From: an uncultured Pleomorphomonas sp.
GTDB lineage: Bacteria > Pseudomonadota > Alphaproteobacteria > Rhizobiales > Pleomorphomonadaceae
DNA: 64,000 bases
Direction: 5' to 3'
Assembly: GCA_937868725.1 (NCBI GenBank)
Contig: CALMMQ010000120.1
Location: 1-64,000, forward strand
The notes below the pieces were generated by a model that had not been told where the DNA came from, did not search any database, and saw only the letters and a program-made list of their open reading frames with translations. Below, in pieces: positions 37,394-48,159 of the stretch. How positions within the stretch are numbered: the first letter of the stretch is position 1; each line of letters starts with the position of its first letter. The translations under genes were made by a program, and so were the position numbers.

Positions 37394-37420
37394 CCGGATG
37401 AGGGGAGACAACGGCAATTT

Positions 37421-38350
37421 TCAGAGGCGGGACGGCGCCATGGCCATGGCCTCGCTGGCCAGACCGGCACCGGCCGCTTCGCGTGGGCTGGCGTCGCAGA
37501 CGATCTCGTAGGCCGAGCGGTCGGCCAAAAGCGTCTGAACGGCCATCCAGTTGAGCTTGTGCCCCCCCTTGTAGGACCGGAACAGGCCGATGAACGGCAT
37601 GCCGATGAGGCCGGTGTCGCCGACGGCGTCGAGGGTCTTGTGCCGGACGAACTCATCGGTCCAGCGCAGCCCCTCGGGGTTGAGGATGCGATCCTCGCCG
37701 ATGGCCACCGAGTTGTCGAGCGAGGAGCCGAGGGCATAGCCCATCTTCCAGAGTTTCTCGACGTCGGACATGAAGCCGAAGGTCCGGGCCCGGGCCAGTT
37801 CCTTGGCGAAGGCCTTGCGGTTGAGATCGACGACATAGGACTGGCGGCCGATCAGCGGCGACTTGAAGTCGATGGTGACGTCGAGGCGCGAACCTTCGTA
37901 AGGCAGAAACTCCAGTACGGCTTCGCCGACTTCGAGGCGCACCGGATGCAGGATGCGCACCACCTTGCGCGACGCGGCGAGACGCCGGACGCCGGCCTCG
38001 TCGAGCAGATCAAGGAAATCGGCCGAGCAGCCATCGGCGATCGGCATTTCCGGACCGTCGATCTCAACGACGACGTTGTCGATGGCGCTGGCCCGCAGCG
38101 CCGCCATCAGGTGCTCGATGGTGGCGACCGTGTGGCCGCCCTTGCCGATGACGGTGCAAAGCTCGGTGGCCACGACGTTGGAGTGGATGGCCGGGATCTC
38201 GACATCGACGCCCGCCAGGTCCGTGCGCACGAAGACGATGCCCCGATCGGCCTCGGCCGGATTGAGGGTGATCGTCGCCGGTTTGCCGGAGTGAACGCCG
38301 ATGCCAGTGAAGCTCACCGAGCGGGCGATGGTGGTCTGCTTGCCGATCAT
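37421..38350 (-). CDS. lpxC: UDP-3-O-acyl-GlcNAc deacetylase LpxC
   Basis: A 309-residue zinc enzyme catalysing the committed deacetylation of lipid A synthesis. Motifs include IARSVSFTGIGVHSGKPATI, the first zinc His in HTVATIEHLMAAL, and HKTLDAVGD with the second His and the Asp ligand. The active-site region of the second domain (VDLNRKAFAKELARARTFGF) is intact. The start at 38350 matches the family (MIGKQTTIARSVSF); 38 extra upstream codons are unsupported. In many relatives lpxC follows ftsZ; here it is 6 kb away and on the opposite strand. Confidence 0.96.
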   Translation of the reverse strand: MIGKQTTIARSVSFTGIGVHSGKPATITLNPAEADRGIVFVRTDLAGVDVEIPAIHSNVVATELCTVIGKGGHTVATIEHLMAALRASAIDNVVVEIDGPEMPIADGCSADFLDLLDEAGVRRLAASRKVVRILHPVRLEVGEAVLEFLPYEGSRLDVTIDFKSPLIGRQSYVVDLNRKAFAKELARARTFGFMSDVEKLWKMGYALGSSLDNSVAIGEDRILNPEGLRWTDEFVRHKTLDAVGDTGLIGMPFIGLFRSYKGGHKLNWMAVQTLLADRSAYEIVCDASPREAAGAGLASEAMAMAPSRL

Positions 38351-38526
38351 GTCTTCTGCGTCTTTCCCATCGGGGCGAGGGCGCCGAAGCCGGCAAACCT
38401 GCCCGATTTGAAGCGAAATCTCACTGTTTCCAATAAGCACAGGAGGGGAAAAGCAGAAAATCACTCTTCCTTACCGACTGTTACAGCCGCAATGGCAATG
38501 CTGACGATCGGGGCAGGATTTCAAGG

Positions 38527-38560
38527 CCCGCCGGAGATCGGCGATGCGATCCCCGGCGGG
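38527..38560. terminator. Hairpin downstream of the aminopeptidase gene
   Basis: An 8-bp perfect stem (CCCGCCGG / CCGGCGGG) with an 18-nt loop lies 34 bp after the 3' end of the M24 aminopeptidase gene. It has no T-run, so it may be a weak or Rho-assisted terminator. Confidence 0.35.
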
Positions 38561-38593
38561 CGGTTCACGAAGGTGTGACGATGTACGCTCGGC

Positions 38594-40402
38594 TCAGAGC
38601 GGCTCGGTGGCGGCGATCAGCCAGGCGCGCGGTTCGCCCTCTGGCACCAACGGCAGCAACTTCTGGCGCACTTCGGCATGGTAGGCGTCGAACCAGGCCC
38701 GTTCCTGCGGCGACAGCAGCTCGGCCACCACCAGGCGGCGGTCGATCGGGCACATGGTGATGGTCTCGAAGCTCAGCATCGGGCGCTCGCCGCCGGCGAT
38801 GGCTTCCGCCTCGCGCACGACGATCAGGTTCTCGATGCGGATGCCCCAGGCGTCGGCCTTGTAGTAGCCAGGCTCGTTGGACAGCAGCATGCCCGGGTCG
38901 AGCGGCACGTGGTTGACCTTGGAGATGCGGGCCGGTCCCTCGTGCACCGACAGATAGACGCCGACGCCGTGACCGGTGCCGTGGTCGAAGTCCAGTCCGG
39001 CGTCCCACAGGGCCTCGCGGGCCAGGATGTCGAGCTGGGTGCCATTGGTGCCCTTGGGGAAGCGGGCGCGGGCGAGACGGATGTGGCCCTTGAGCACGCG
39101 AGTGAAGCGGTCGGCCATCTCCGGCGTCGGCGTGCCGACGATGACGGTGCGGGTGATGTCGGTGGTTCCGTCTTCGTACTGGGCGCCCGAATCGACCAGG
39201 AAAATGTCACCGGGGGCGATGCGCCGGTTGGTGGCCGTGCTGACGTGATAGTGCGGGATGGCGGCATGCGGGCCGACACCGGCGATGGTGTCGAACGACA
39301 GGTCCTTGAGCAGACCGGTGTCGTAGCGGAAGCGCTCGAGGGCCTGGGCGGCCGAGATCTCGTCGAGCTGGCCCTTGGGGGCCTCACGGTCGAACCAGCA
39401 CAGGAAGCGGACCATGGCGGCGCCGTCGCGCAGATGGGCGGCGCGGGTGCCGTCGAGCTCGGCGGCGTTTTTACGCGCCTTGGGCAGGATGATCGGATCG
39501 GCGCCATCGATGACGCGGCCGTTGCCGGCTTCGACGCGACGGACCACCTCGGCGGCCGAGCCGGCCTTGTCGAGCAGCACGGCGCCGCCAAGCGCTTCGA
39601 GCGCCTTGGCGAAGGCCTCCGGCGCGGCGACGTCGGCGACGGCTTCGATATGGGCGCGCACTGGTGCGCTGAGCTTGATGGCGTCGATGAACAGCGTCGG
39701 GCGGGCGCCGACCCGCAGGATGGCGAACGACAGCGGCTCGGGCGAGTGGGCGACATCGCTGCCGCGGATGTTGAAGAGCCAGGCGATCGAATCGGGACGG
39801 GTGATGACGGCGGCGTCGGCACCGGCGTCGGCGACGAGGCTGAGCACGCGGTCGAGCTTGTCGGCGGCGGCGGCGCCGGCACGCTCTTCCGGATAGATGG
39901 CGACGGCGCCCTTGGGGGCGGCCGGCTGATCGGTCCAGACGGTATCGACGGGGTTGCGCTCGACGGCGACGAGGCTGGCGCCCGCCGCCTCCAGCGCCGT
40001 GGCATAGCGCGCCGCTTCGCTGGCGGTGATCAGCCAGGGATCGAAGCCGATGCGGTCGCCGGCCTTGGCCACCGACTTCAGCCAGAGGTGGGGCGGCTCC
40101 TCGACGAGGTGGCGCGGTGTGAAGATGGTCGTGTCGACCTGGGCGCGCACCTGCAGCGTATAGCGGCCATCGACGAAGATCGACGCCTCGTCGGCGAGCA
40201 CGACGGCGATGCCGGCCGAGCCGGCAAAGCCGGTCAGCCAGGCCAGACGCAGGGCGGCGGCGGCGGGGTACTCGCCCTGATGCTCGTCGGCGAGCGGCAC
40301 GAGGAAGCCGGCCAGACCCAGCCGCTTGAGCTCGTCGCGCAACAGCCTGACGCGCGCCCCGCCGACGCTCGGATCGCTCACCACTTCGAAATTCTGGAAC
40401 AT
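38594..40402 (-). CDS. M24B aminopeptidase P (Xaa-Pro aminopeptidase)
   Basis: A 602-residue three-domain aminopeptidase P family enzyme, which removes N-terminal residues before proline. Two creatinase-like N-terminal domains (from RVRLLRDELKRLGLAGFLVP) precede the pita-bread catalytic domain. Metal ligands are visible in DSGAQYEDGTTDITRT (two Asp), GTGHGVGVYLSVHEGP (His) and the Glu residues of LSNEPGYYK and LSFETITM. The length fits the long cytosolic type rather than the 440-residue PepP of enterics. The ATG at 40402 follows GTGGAGG; the remaining upstream frame to 40585 is unsupported. Confidence 0.92.
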   Translation of the reverse strand: MFQNFEVVSDPSVGGARVRLLRDELKRLGLAGFLVPLADEHQGEYPAAAALRLAWLTGFAGSAGIAVVLADEASIFVDGRYTLQVRAQVDTTIFTPRHLVEEPPHLWLKSVAKAGDRIGFDPWLITASEAARYATALEAAGASLVAVERNPVDTVWTDQPAAPKGAVAIYPEERAGAAAADKLDRVLSLVADAGADAAVITRPDSIAWLFNIRGSDVAHSPEPLSFAILRVGARPTLFIDAIKLSAPVRAHIEAVADVAAPEAFAKALEALGGAVLLDKAGSAAEVVRRVEAGNGRVIDGADPIILPKARKNAAELDGTRAAHLRDGAAMVRFLCWFDREAPKGQLDEISAAQALERFRYDTGLLKDLSFDTIAGVGPHAAIPHYHVSTATNRRIAPGDIFLVDSGAQYEDGTTDITRTVIVGTPTPEMADRFTRVLKGHIRLARARFPKGTNGTQLDILAREALWDAGLDFDHGTGHGVGVYLSVHEGPARISKVNHVPLDPGMLLSNEPGYYKADAWGIRIENLIVVREAEAIAGGERPMLSFETITMCPIDRRLVVAELLSPQERAWFDAYHAEVRQKLLPLVPEGEPRAWLIAATEPL

Positions 40403-40791
40403 GAATACCTCCACGAGAAGCGTGGTTTGTCGCGCCGGCAAGCGGCCGGCGTCAAGGGATGTCGGCGGCCGGCCGGGCCGCGCCGTCGCCGGCCTCAGAG
40501 CCGCCGCGATGTCTGTTTTGGTCGGAGATATGCGGGAATCGCGCGTGTCGCGAGATTTCACACAAATGACATGCTTTGAGTGCATAACGCGTTTGTGTGA
40601 AAGTACATACTACTAAAGTCGTATGTCTCGTATTATTTCACGGTCGGGAGGAGATTGCGTCTGACGAGGATCACGACGCGTCCGGTTCGGTCATTCGGTC
40701 GCACGACATTCGGCGATCAGAAGAAAGCGCACCGGAATCAGTACCCTGGGGCCGGTCACCTTGTGTCCGGTCCGCGTCAAGAGGTGATGAC
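40403..40791. other. Intergenic region with operator-like dyad
   Basis: About 390 bp between the divergent aminopeptidase gene and a small plus-strand frame. Its middle (40555-40650) is distinctly AT-rich and contains the 11-bp inverted repeat annotated separately. The rest shows no gene. Confidence 0.5.
40556..40602. promoter_or_regulatory. Operator-like 11-bp inverted repeat
   Basis: TTTCACACAAA (40556-40566) is repeated as the exact complement TTTGTGTGAAA (40592-40602) with 25 bases between. The spacer itself carries a smaller dyad (ATGC / GCAT, 40571-40585). The nested symmetry in an AT-rich promoter region suggests a repressor or activator site, or a cruciform. The cognate regulator is not encoded nearby. 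Confidence 0.5.
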
Positions 40792-41004
40792 ATGAACCGT
40801 TTCGCTCTGATGACCGATGCCTCCGTGCGTGGTGGCCTGTTCCGTCGCACCTTCGAGCTGACGGGCGGCACGCGCCAACGCCAGAGCCAGCGCCACGTCC
40901 CGGCGATTCTGGCCGCTCTCGATGAGCAGGCCGGTTGCGACCGCCATTACAGCAGCTCGCGGCGGAGCTCTTCGGGCCGGCAAGCCCTGCACGCCGCCCT
41001 GTAA
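40792..41004 (+). CDS. Small protein of unknown function
   Basis: A possible 70-residue protein (begins MNRFALMTDASVRGGLFRRT), rich in Arg, Ser and Gln, with two Cys-free thirds and a basic C-terminus. No family is recognised. It is supported mainly by an excellent ribosome binding site (GAGGTGATGAC directly before the ATG) and by the structured promoter region upstream. It ends 14 bp before the convergent prmA. In GC-rich DNA an open frame of this size can arise by chance, so the call is tentative. Confidence 0.4.
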   Translation: MNRFALMTDASVRGGLFRRTFELTGGTRQRQSQRHVPAILAALDEQAGCDRHYSSSRRSSSGRQALHAAL

Positions 41005-41018
41005 CCCCTTGGCCGGGC

Positions 41019-41891
41019 TCAGCGCCCGGCAAAACGCAGCACCAGCGTGCTCCAGCCTTCCTTGACATAAACGTTTTCGCGCACGAAGCCCTGGGCCCTG
41101 AACGCCGCCAGAACGCTGGCGGCCTGGCTGGCCAGGATGCCCGACAGCACGACGGTGGTGCCCGGCCGGCTGTGGCGGCGAAAATCGGGCGACAGCTGCT
41201 TCAGCGGCCCGGCCAGGATGTTGGCGACGATGAGGTCGAAGACGCGGCCCCGGATGGCGGCGTGCTCGAAGCCGACGGCGGTGACCGCCGTCACCAGATG
41301 GCCGACCTGATTGATTTCGGCATTCTCGCGCGCAATGGTGACGGCCAGCGGGTCGATGTCCGAGGCCAGCACCGGCCGCCGGCTCTTCTTGGCGATGGCG
41401 ATGGCCAACACGCCCGACCCCGAACCGAGATCGAACGGCGCGTCGAAGCGCCAGCGCTCCATCAGGCGCGTCAGCGCCGTCAGGCAACCCCAGGTGGTGG
41501 GGTGATGACCGGTGCCGAAGGCCTGATTGGCCTCGATCTGCAGGCCGATGAGGCCACCGGGAATATTGTCCTTGTCGTGGGCGCCGTAGACGACGAAGCG
41601 GCCGGCGATGACCGGCTTCAGACCTTCGAGGCTGAGGGCCACCCAGTCGACGTCGTCGGGGACCGCCTCGACGACGAGGTCGAGGCCGACGAGCTCCTCG
41701 CCGAGGGCGGTGCGGACGCGGCCCTCGATTTCGGCGGCGGATTCGGCAAAGAAGAAGCCGTCGACGGCCCAGGCGCCGTCATGCTCGTACCAGGAGACCG
41801 GCCCCTCGTCGCCGAAATCGGCTTCGAGACGATCGGCAAGGACCTGAGCCTTCGCCGCTTCGGCGAGGATGCGCACCTGATACTGCTGCAT
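41019..41891 (-). CDS. prmA: Ribosomal protein L11 methyltransferase
   Basis: A 290-residue class I SAM-dependent methyltransferase that trimethylates ribosomal protein L11. An N-terminal L11-recognition domain of about 90 residues (YQVRILAEAAKAQVLADRLE onward) is followed by the catalytic domain with EANQAFGTGHHPTTWGCLTA, the SAM loop FDLGSGSGVLAIA, the acidic strand end ASDIDPLAV and the NILAGPLKQLSPDF block. These are the PrmA-specific signatures (GTGxHxTT and NIL). The start at 41891 gives the normal N-terminus; the longer frame overlaps the upstream gene. Confidence 0.95.
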   Translation of the reverse strand: MQQYQVRILAEAAKAQVLADRLEADFGDEGPVSWYEHDGAWAVDGFFFAESAAEIEGRVRTALGEELVGLDLVVEAVPDDVDWVALSLEGLKPVIAGRFVVYGAHDKDNIPGGLIGLQIEANQAFGTGHHPTTWGCLTALTRLMERWRFDAPFDLGSGSGVLAIAIAKKSRRPVLASDIDPLAVTIARENAEINQVGHLVTAVTAVGFEHAAIRGRVFDLIVANILAGPLKQLSPDFRRHSRPGTTVVLSGILASQAASVLAAFRAQGFVRENVYVKEGWSTLVLRFAGR

Positions 41892-41956
41892 GGTTGTTCC
41901 GCGAACTCCAGAAAGACCGGCGACCTTTAGGCCGCCCCCGGGCCGTTGTCCAGCGT

Positions 41957-42475
41957 TCAGCGCCCCGGTTTGGCGGCCAGAACCGCCGCAACGAGGTCGG
42001 AGCCGGCGCGTTTCCAGCTCGCTTCCGAATCGCTGTCGATCTTGATGTCGCGGTAGAACAGCCGCGTCGTGCCGTCCGGCTTGAAGATGCCGACCCAGAA
42101 GTGGCTGACCGTCGGCGTCATCTTCAGCACCGTGCCGATCATGATGAGGTTGCCGCCGGTGTCCTTGGCCCACTTGCCGAGGCAGGTCTCGCTGTAGTCC
42201 TCGCAGTTGGCCTTGGGCACCACCTTGATGTCGTAGAGGCCGGAGCCGGTGAGACCGGTGCCGATCTGGTTGGTCAGGGCCTTGATGCGTGTCCAGATGG
42301 TGCCGGCGGTGTCGGGCTTTTCGCCGGACGTGTCGGCCAGGGCGATCTGGCTGATGGCGATGAGCGGCTTGCCGGCCGGCGCCTTGGCAGCGGCGGTCTT
42401 GGAAGCGGCATCGGCCGGCGCGGCGAGCGCGGTGGTGAGAAGGGCGGCGAGGCTGGCGGCGGCGATCGTACGCAT
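41957..42475 (-). CDS. Periplasmic DUF2380/DUF3280-like protein
   Basis: A 172-residue exported protein. A signal peptide (RTIAAASLAALLTTALAAPADA) is followed by a mature domain that begins with a strand and ALADTSGE, contains two cysteines (ANCEDYSETCLGKWAKDTGG) and a GxVxKxxxxx-like strand (MIGTVLKMTPTVSHFWVGIF), and ends with DSDSEASWKRAGSDLVAAVL. This order (DTSGE, CxxC-like pair, DSxxSWxR) resembles the DUF2380/DUF3280 group of predicted periplasmic proteins; I recall that family only from its general pattern, so the assignment is moderate. Function is unknown. It lies between prmA and uvrD on the same strand. Confidence 0.65.
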   Translation of the reverse strand: MRTIAAASLAALLTTALAAPADAASKTAAAKAPAGKPLIAISQIALADTSGEKPDTAGTIWTRIKALTNQIGTGLTGSGLYDIKVVPKANCEDYSETCLGKWAKDTGGNLIMIGTVLKMTPTVSHFWVGIFKPDGTTRLFYRDIKIDSDSEASWKRAGSDLVAAVLAAKPGR

Positions 42476-42579
42476 GTGTGTCAACCGAATCCCGTTGCGG
42501 ATGATCGACGATAGCACAGCTCCGGGAGCGGGAAAGCCGGCAACAGCCGCTGTCCCGCTCGGGAGGTGCAGCCGGGCGC

Positions 42580-44985
42580 TCAGCCGGCGTTGAGGAAGCT
42601 GTCGACGACGCGCTTCTGACCGGCCTTGTCGAAATCGACGGTGACTTTGTTGCCATCGACCGCCGCCACCGAGCCGGGGCCGAACTTGACGTGGAACACC
42701 CGGTCGCCAACAGCGAACTTCGGGGCGCCCGACACCACCGACTTGGCGACGAGCTCGCCCTCGATCAGCTTAGGGCCGCGTTCGTAGGGTGCCTGGGCGC
42801 CCGAACTGAAGCCGCGTCCGGGCGTCGCCGCCTTGGCCTTCTGCGCTCGCTGCCAGCCGGGCGTCTGGTAGTCGGACTGGAAGCGCTCGACCGAATCGAA
42901 GCGCGAGGCGCCGTAGGGGTTGGAACGGCCGAACGACGAGCCGTAGCCGCCGTAGGCGCTCTTGTTCTCGCGCACGTCGACGTGGGCGGCGGGCAGTTCG
43001 TCGAGAAAACGCGAGGGGATCGAGGACTGCCATGAGCCGTGGATGCGGCGGTTGGAAGTGAACCAGATGAGGCAATGGCGCTTGGCCCGCGTCAGGCCGA
43101 CGTAGGCGAGACGGCGTTCTTCTTCAAGGCCGGAGCGGCCGCCCTCATCAAGGGCGCGCTGGTGCGGGAACAGACCTTCCTCCCAGCCGGGCAGGAACAC
43201 GGTGTCGAACTCGAGCCCCTTGGCGGAATGCAGCGTCATGATCGACACGGCGTCGAGCTCCTCGCCGCTGTCGCGATCCATCACCAGGGCGATGTGCTCG
43301 AGGAAGCCTTCGAGACTGTCGAACTCCTCCATGGAGCGGATGAGTTCCTTGAGGTTTTCCAGCCGTCCCGGCGCTTCGGCCGAGCGGTCGTTCTGCCACA
43401 TGGCGGTGTAGCCGCTCTCGTCGAGGATGAGTTCGGCGAGTTCGACGTGCTTCATCACCGGCAACTGGTCGCGCCAGCGGTCGACGTTGGCGGCGAAGTC
43501 CTTGAGGGCAGCGCGCGTCTTGCCCTTGAACTCCTCGGTAGCCGTGAGCTGCCGCGTCGCCTCGAGGAGCGGCACCTCCTCGGCACGGCCGTAGTCGTGC
43601 AAGGTGCGGACGGTGGTGTCGCCGATGCCGCGGCGCGGCGTGTTGACGATGCGCTCGAAGGCGAGATCGTCGGCCGGCTGCAGCACCAGCCGGAAATAGG
43701 CGAGGGCATCGCGAATCTCGGCGCGCTCGTAGAAGCGCGGGCCGCCGATGACGCGGTAGGGAATGCCGGAGGTGATGAAGCGGTCTTCGAACTCGCGCAT
43801 CTGGAAGGAGGCGCGCACCAGGATGGCGACGTCGTTGAGCGCCGTGCCCTTGCGCTGGAAGCGTTCGATCTCGTCACCGATCGAGCGGGCTTCCTCCTCG
43901 GAATCCCAGGCGGAGACCACCAGCACCTTGTCTTCCTCGACGTCGGGGGCGATGTCGGTGAACAGCGTCTTGCCGAGCCGGGCCTCGTTGTGGGCGATGA
44001 GGTAGGAGGCGGCGCCGAGAATGTGGCTGGTCGAACGGTAGTTGCGTTCGAGGCGGATGACCTTGGCGCCGGGAAAATCGCGCTCGTAGCGCAGGATGTT
44101 GTCGACCTCGGCGCCGCGCCAGCCGTAGATCGACTGGTCGTCGTCACCGACGCAGCAGATGTTGCCGGTGCCCTGGGCCAAGAGGCGCAGCCAGAGATAC
44201 TGGACGACGTTGGTGTCCTGATACTCGTCGACCAGAATGAACTTGAAGCGGCGCAGGTATTCGGCGAGCACGTCGCGGTGGTCGCGCAACAGCGACAGCG
44301 TCTCCATGAGCAGATCGCCGAAGTCGACGGCGTTCAGCACCTTGAGGCGGGCCTGGTAGGCAGCGTAGAGCTCGCGACCCCGACCGTTGGCATAGGCGCG
44401 CGCCTCGCCTTCGGGAATGTCGGCGGGCCTGAGGCCCTTGTTCTTCCAGCCGTCCATGGCGCCGGCGAACTGGCGGGCCGGCCAGCGCTTCTCGTCGATG
44501 CCGTCGGCCTGGATCAGTTGCTTGATGAGGCGGATCTGGTCGTCGGTGTCGAGAATCGTGAAGTTGCTCTTGAGGCCGGCGAGCTCGGCGTGGCGGCGCA
44601 GCATCTTGACGCCGATGGAGTGGAAGGTGCCGAGCCAGGGCATGCCCTCGACGGCGCCGCCGACCAGATTGCCGATGCGCTCTTTCATCTCGCGCGCCGC
44701 CTTGTTGGTGAAGGTGACAGCGAGGATTTCCGAGGGGAAGGCGCGGCGGCTGGCCAGAATGTGGGCGATGCGGGTGGTGAGCACGCGCGTCTTGCCGGTG
44801 CCGGCGCCGGCCAGCACCAGCACCGGGCCATCAAGGGTCTCCACCGCTTGGCGCTGCTCGGGGTTCATGCCTTGCAGATATGAACCGGCGCTGGCAGGCG
44901 CGCGCGCCGCCATGGCGCGGGCGGCGATGGAAAGGCCCGACGGCGCCGCCGGATCGTCGTCAAACTGATTCTGGTTCGAGTTCAT
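42580..44985 (-). CDS. uvrD: ATP-dependent DNA helicase UvrD/PcrA
   Basis: A superfamily 1A 3'-5' helicase of about 801 residues used in nucleotide excision and mismatch repair. Q motif LNPEQRQAVETL-like sequence (MNPEQRQAVETLDGPVLVLA), Walker A GAGTGKTRVLTTRI, motif II VDEYQDTN, motif III GDDDQSIYGWRGA, motif IV RNYRSTSHIL, motif V TLHSAKGLEFDTVF and motif VI EERRLAYVGLTRAKR are all present. The C-terminus ends with a UvrD-type Tudor domain (FAVGDRVFHVKFGPGSVAAV). Two starts are possible (ATG at 44985 or 45006); neither has a clear Shine-Dalgarno sequence and I prefer 44985 on similarity of the N-terminus. Confidence 0.95.
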   Translation of the reverse strand: MNSNQNQFDDDPAAPSGLSIAARAMAARAPASAGSYLQGMNPEQRQAVETLDGPVLVLAGAGTGKTRVLTTRIAHILASRRAFPSEILAVTFTNKAAREMKERIGNLVGGAVEGMPWLGTFHSIGVKMLRRHAELAGLKSNFTILDTDDQIRLIKQLIQADGIDEKRWPARQFAGAMDGWKNKGLRPADIPEGEARAYANGRGRELYAAYQARLKVLNAVDFGDLLMETLSLLRDHRDVLAEYLRRFKFILVDEYQDTNVVQYLWLRLLAQGTGNICCVGDDDQSIYGWRGAEVDNILRYERDFPGAKVIRLERNYRSTSHILGAASYLIAHNEARLGKTLFTDIAPDVEEDKVLVVSAWDSEEEARSIGDEIERFQRKGTALNDVAILVRASFQMREFEDRFITSGIPYRVIGGPRFYERAEIRDALAYFRLVLQPADDLAFERIVNTPRRGIGDTTVRTLHDYGRAEEVPLLEATRQLTATEEFKGKTRAALKDFAANVDRWRDQLPVMKHVELAELILDESGYTAMWQNDRSAEAPGRLENLKELIRSMEEFDSLEGFLEHIALVMDRDSGEELDAVSIMTLHSAKGLEFDTVFLPGWEEGLFPHQRALDEGGRSGLEEERRLAYVGLTRAKRHCLIWFTSNRRIHGSWQSSIPSRFLDELPAAHVDVRENKSAYGGYGSSFGRSNPYGASRFDSVERFQSDYQTPGWQRAQKAKAATPGRGFSSGAQAPYERGPKLIEGELVAKSVVSGAPKFAVGDRVFHVKFGPGSVAAVDGNKVTVDFDKAGQKRVVDSFLNAG

Positions 44986-45266
44986 CCGAGAACAATAGAG
45001 CAACATGATCGAGAGGGCGAGACCATACCAAGCGGCGCCGGCAACGGTCCCGTCGTGGTTAGTCGGAGGTAAATCGCCTCGCTCTCAGCGCATATACCTT
45101 CTTGAAGAGTAAATTCTGCGCTCTGAAATCGACTTAAGCGGCAGAATGGCCCGTATTTCTGGTTTGTATTTTTTCGTACCTGTGTTTTCGTATGGGAACC
45201 GGGCGGCTTTTATTGCGGCCGTCGGTACAAAAAGTCTTCAGTTTGGCTGGGCCAGGGAGGAAAGAC

Positions 45267-45485
45267 ATGCCCTATTCTGACAATCTCTCTCTTTCCGCCA
45301 TCAACGGCTATCTCTCCGGCATGACGGCCGGCGAGGCCGTGCCGATGATCGGCGCTCTTGCCGGCCTCGGCGGTGCCGAGGCGGCACGGCGGGTGGACGA
45401 GAGCCACGTCATCGAGGTCGAGGGTTGGCTGATCACGGCGTCGGCCGAACTCGTCAACCGCGCCATTTCCTGGTCGCGCGGCTGA
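45267..45485 (+). CDS. Small hypothetical protein
   Basis: A 72-residue acidic, alanine- and glycine-rich protein with no signal peptide. Predicted helices include AVPMIGALAGLGGAEAARRV and a C-terminal LVNRAISWSRG. No family is recognised. The start at 45267 is well supported by GGGAGGAAAGAC immediately upstream, better than most genes in this window, and an AT-rich promoter-like region of about 280 bp lies between it and divergent uvrD. Its C-terminus is 62 bp from the convergent ligA end. I consider it a real gene of unknown role. Confidence 0.6.
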   Translation: MPYSDNLSLSAINGYLSGMTAGEAVPMIGALAGLGGAEAARRVDESHVIEVEGWLITASAELVNRAISWSRG

Positions 45486-45547
45486 AGCCGGCGGGCGGAT
45501 CCTTCCCCCCGTATCCCCGCCGGGATTCGCCCGTCGCACCCGCCGGC

Positions 45548-48159
<2,612 letters not shown>

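Noticed and set aside
38678..40579. A 633-codon frame opposite the aminopeptidase gene
   Set aside because: Shadow of a recognised M24 peptidase; product is Asp/Gly/Ala-rich without motifs.
43039..44883. A 614-codon frame opposite uvrD
   Set aside because: Shadow of a helicase gene with complete motifs.
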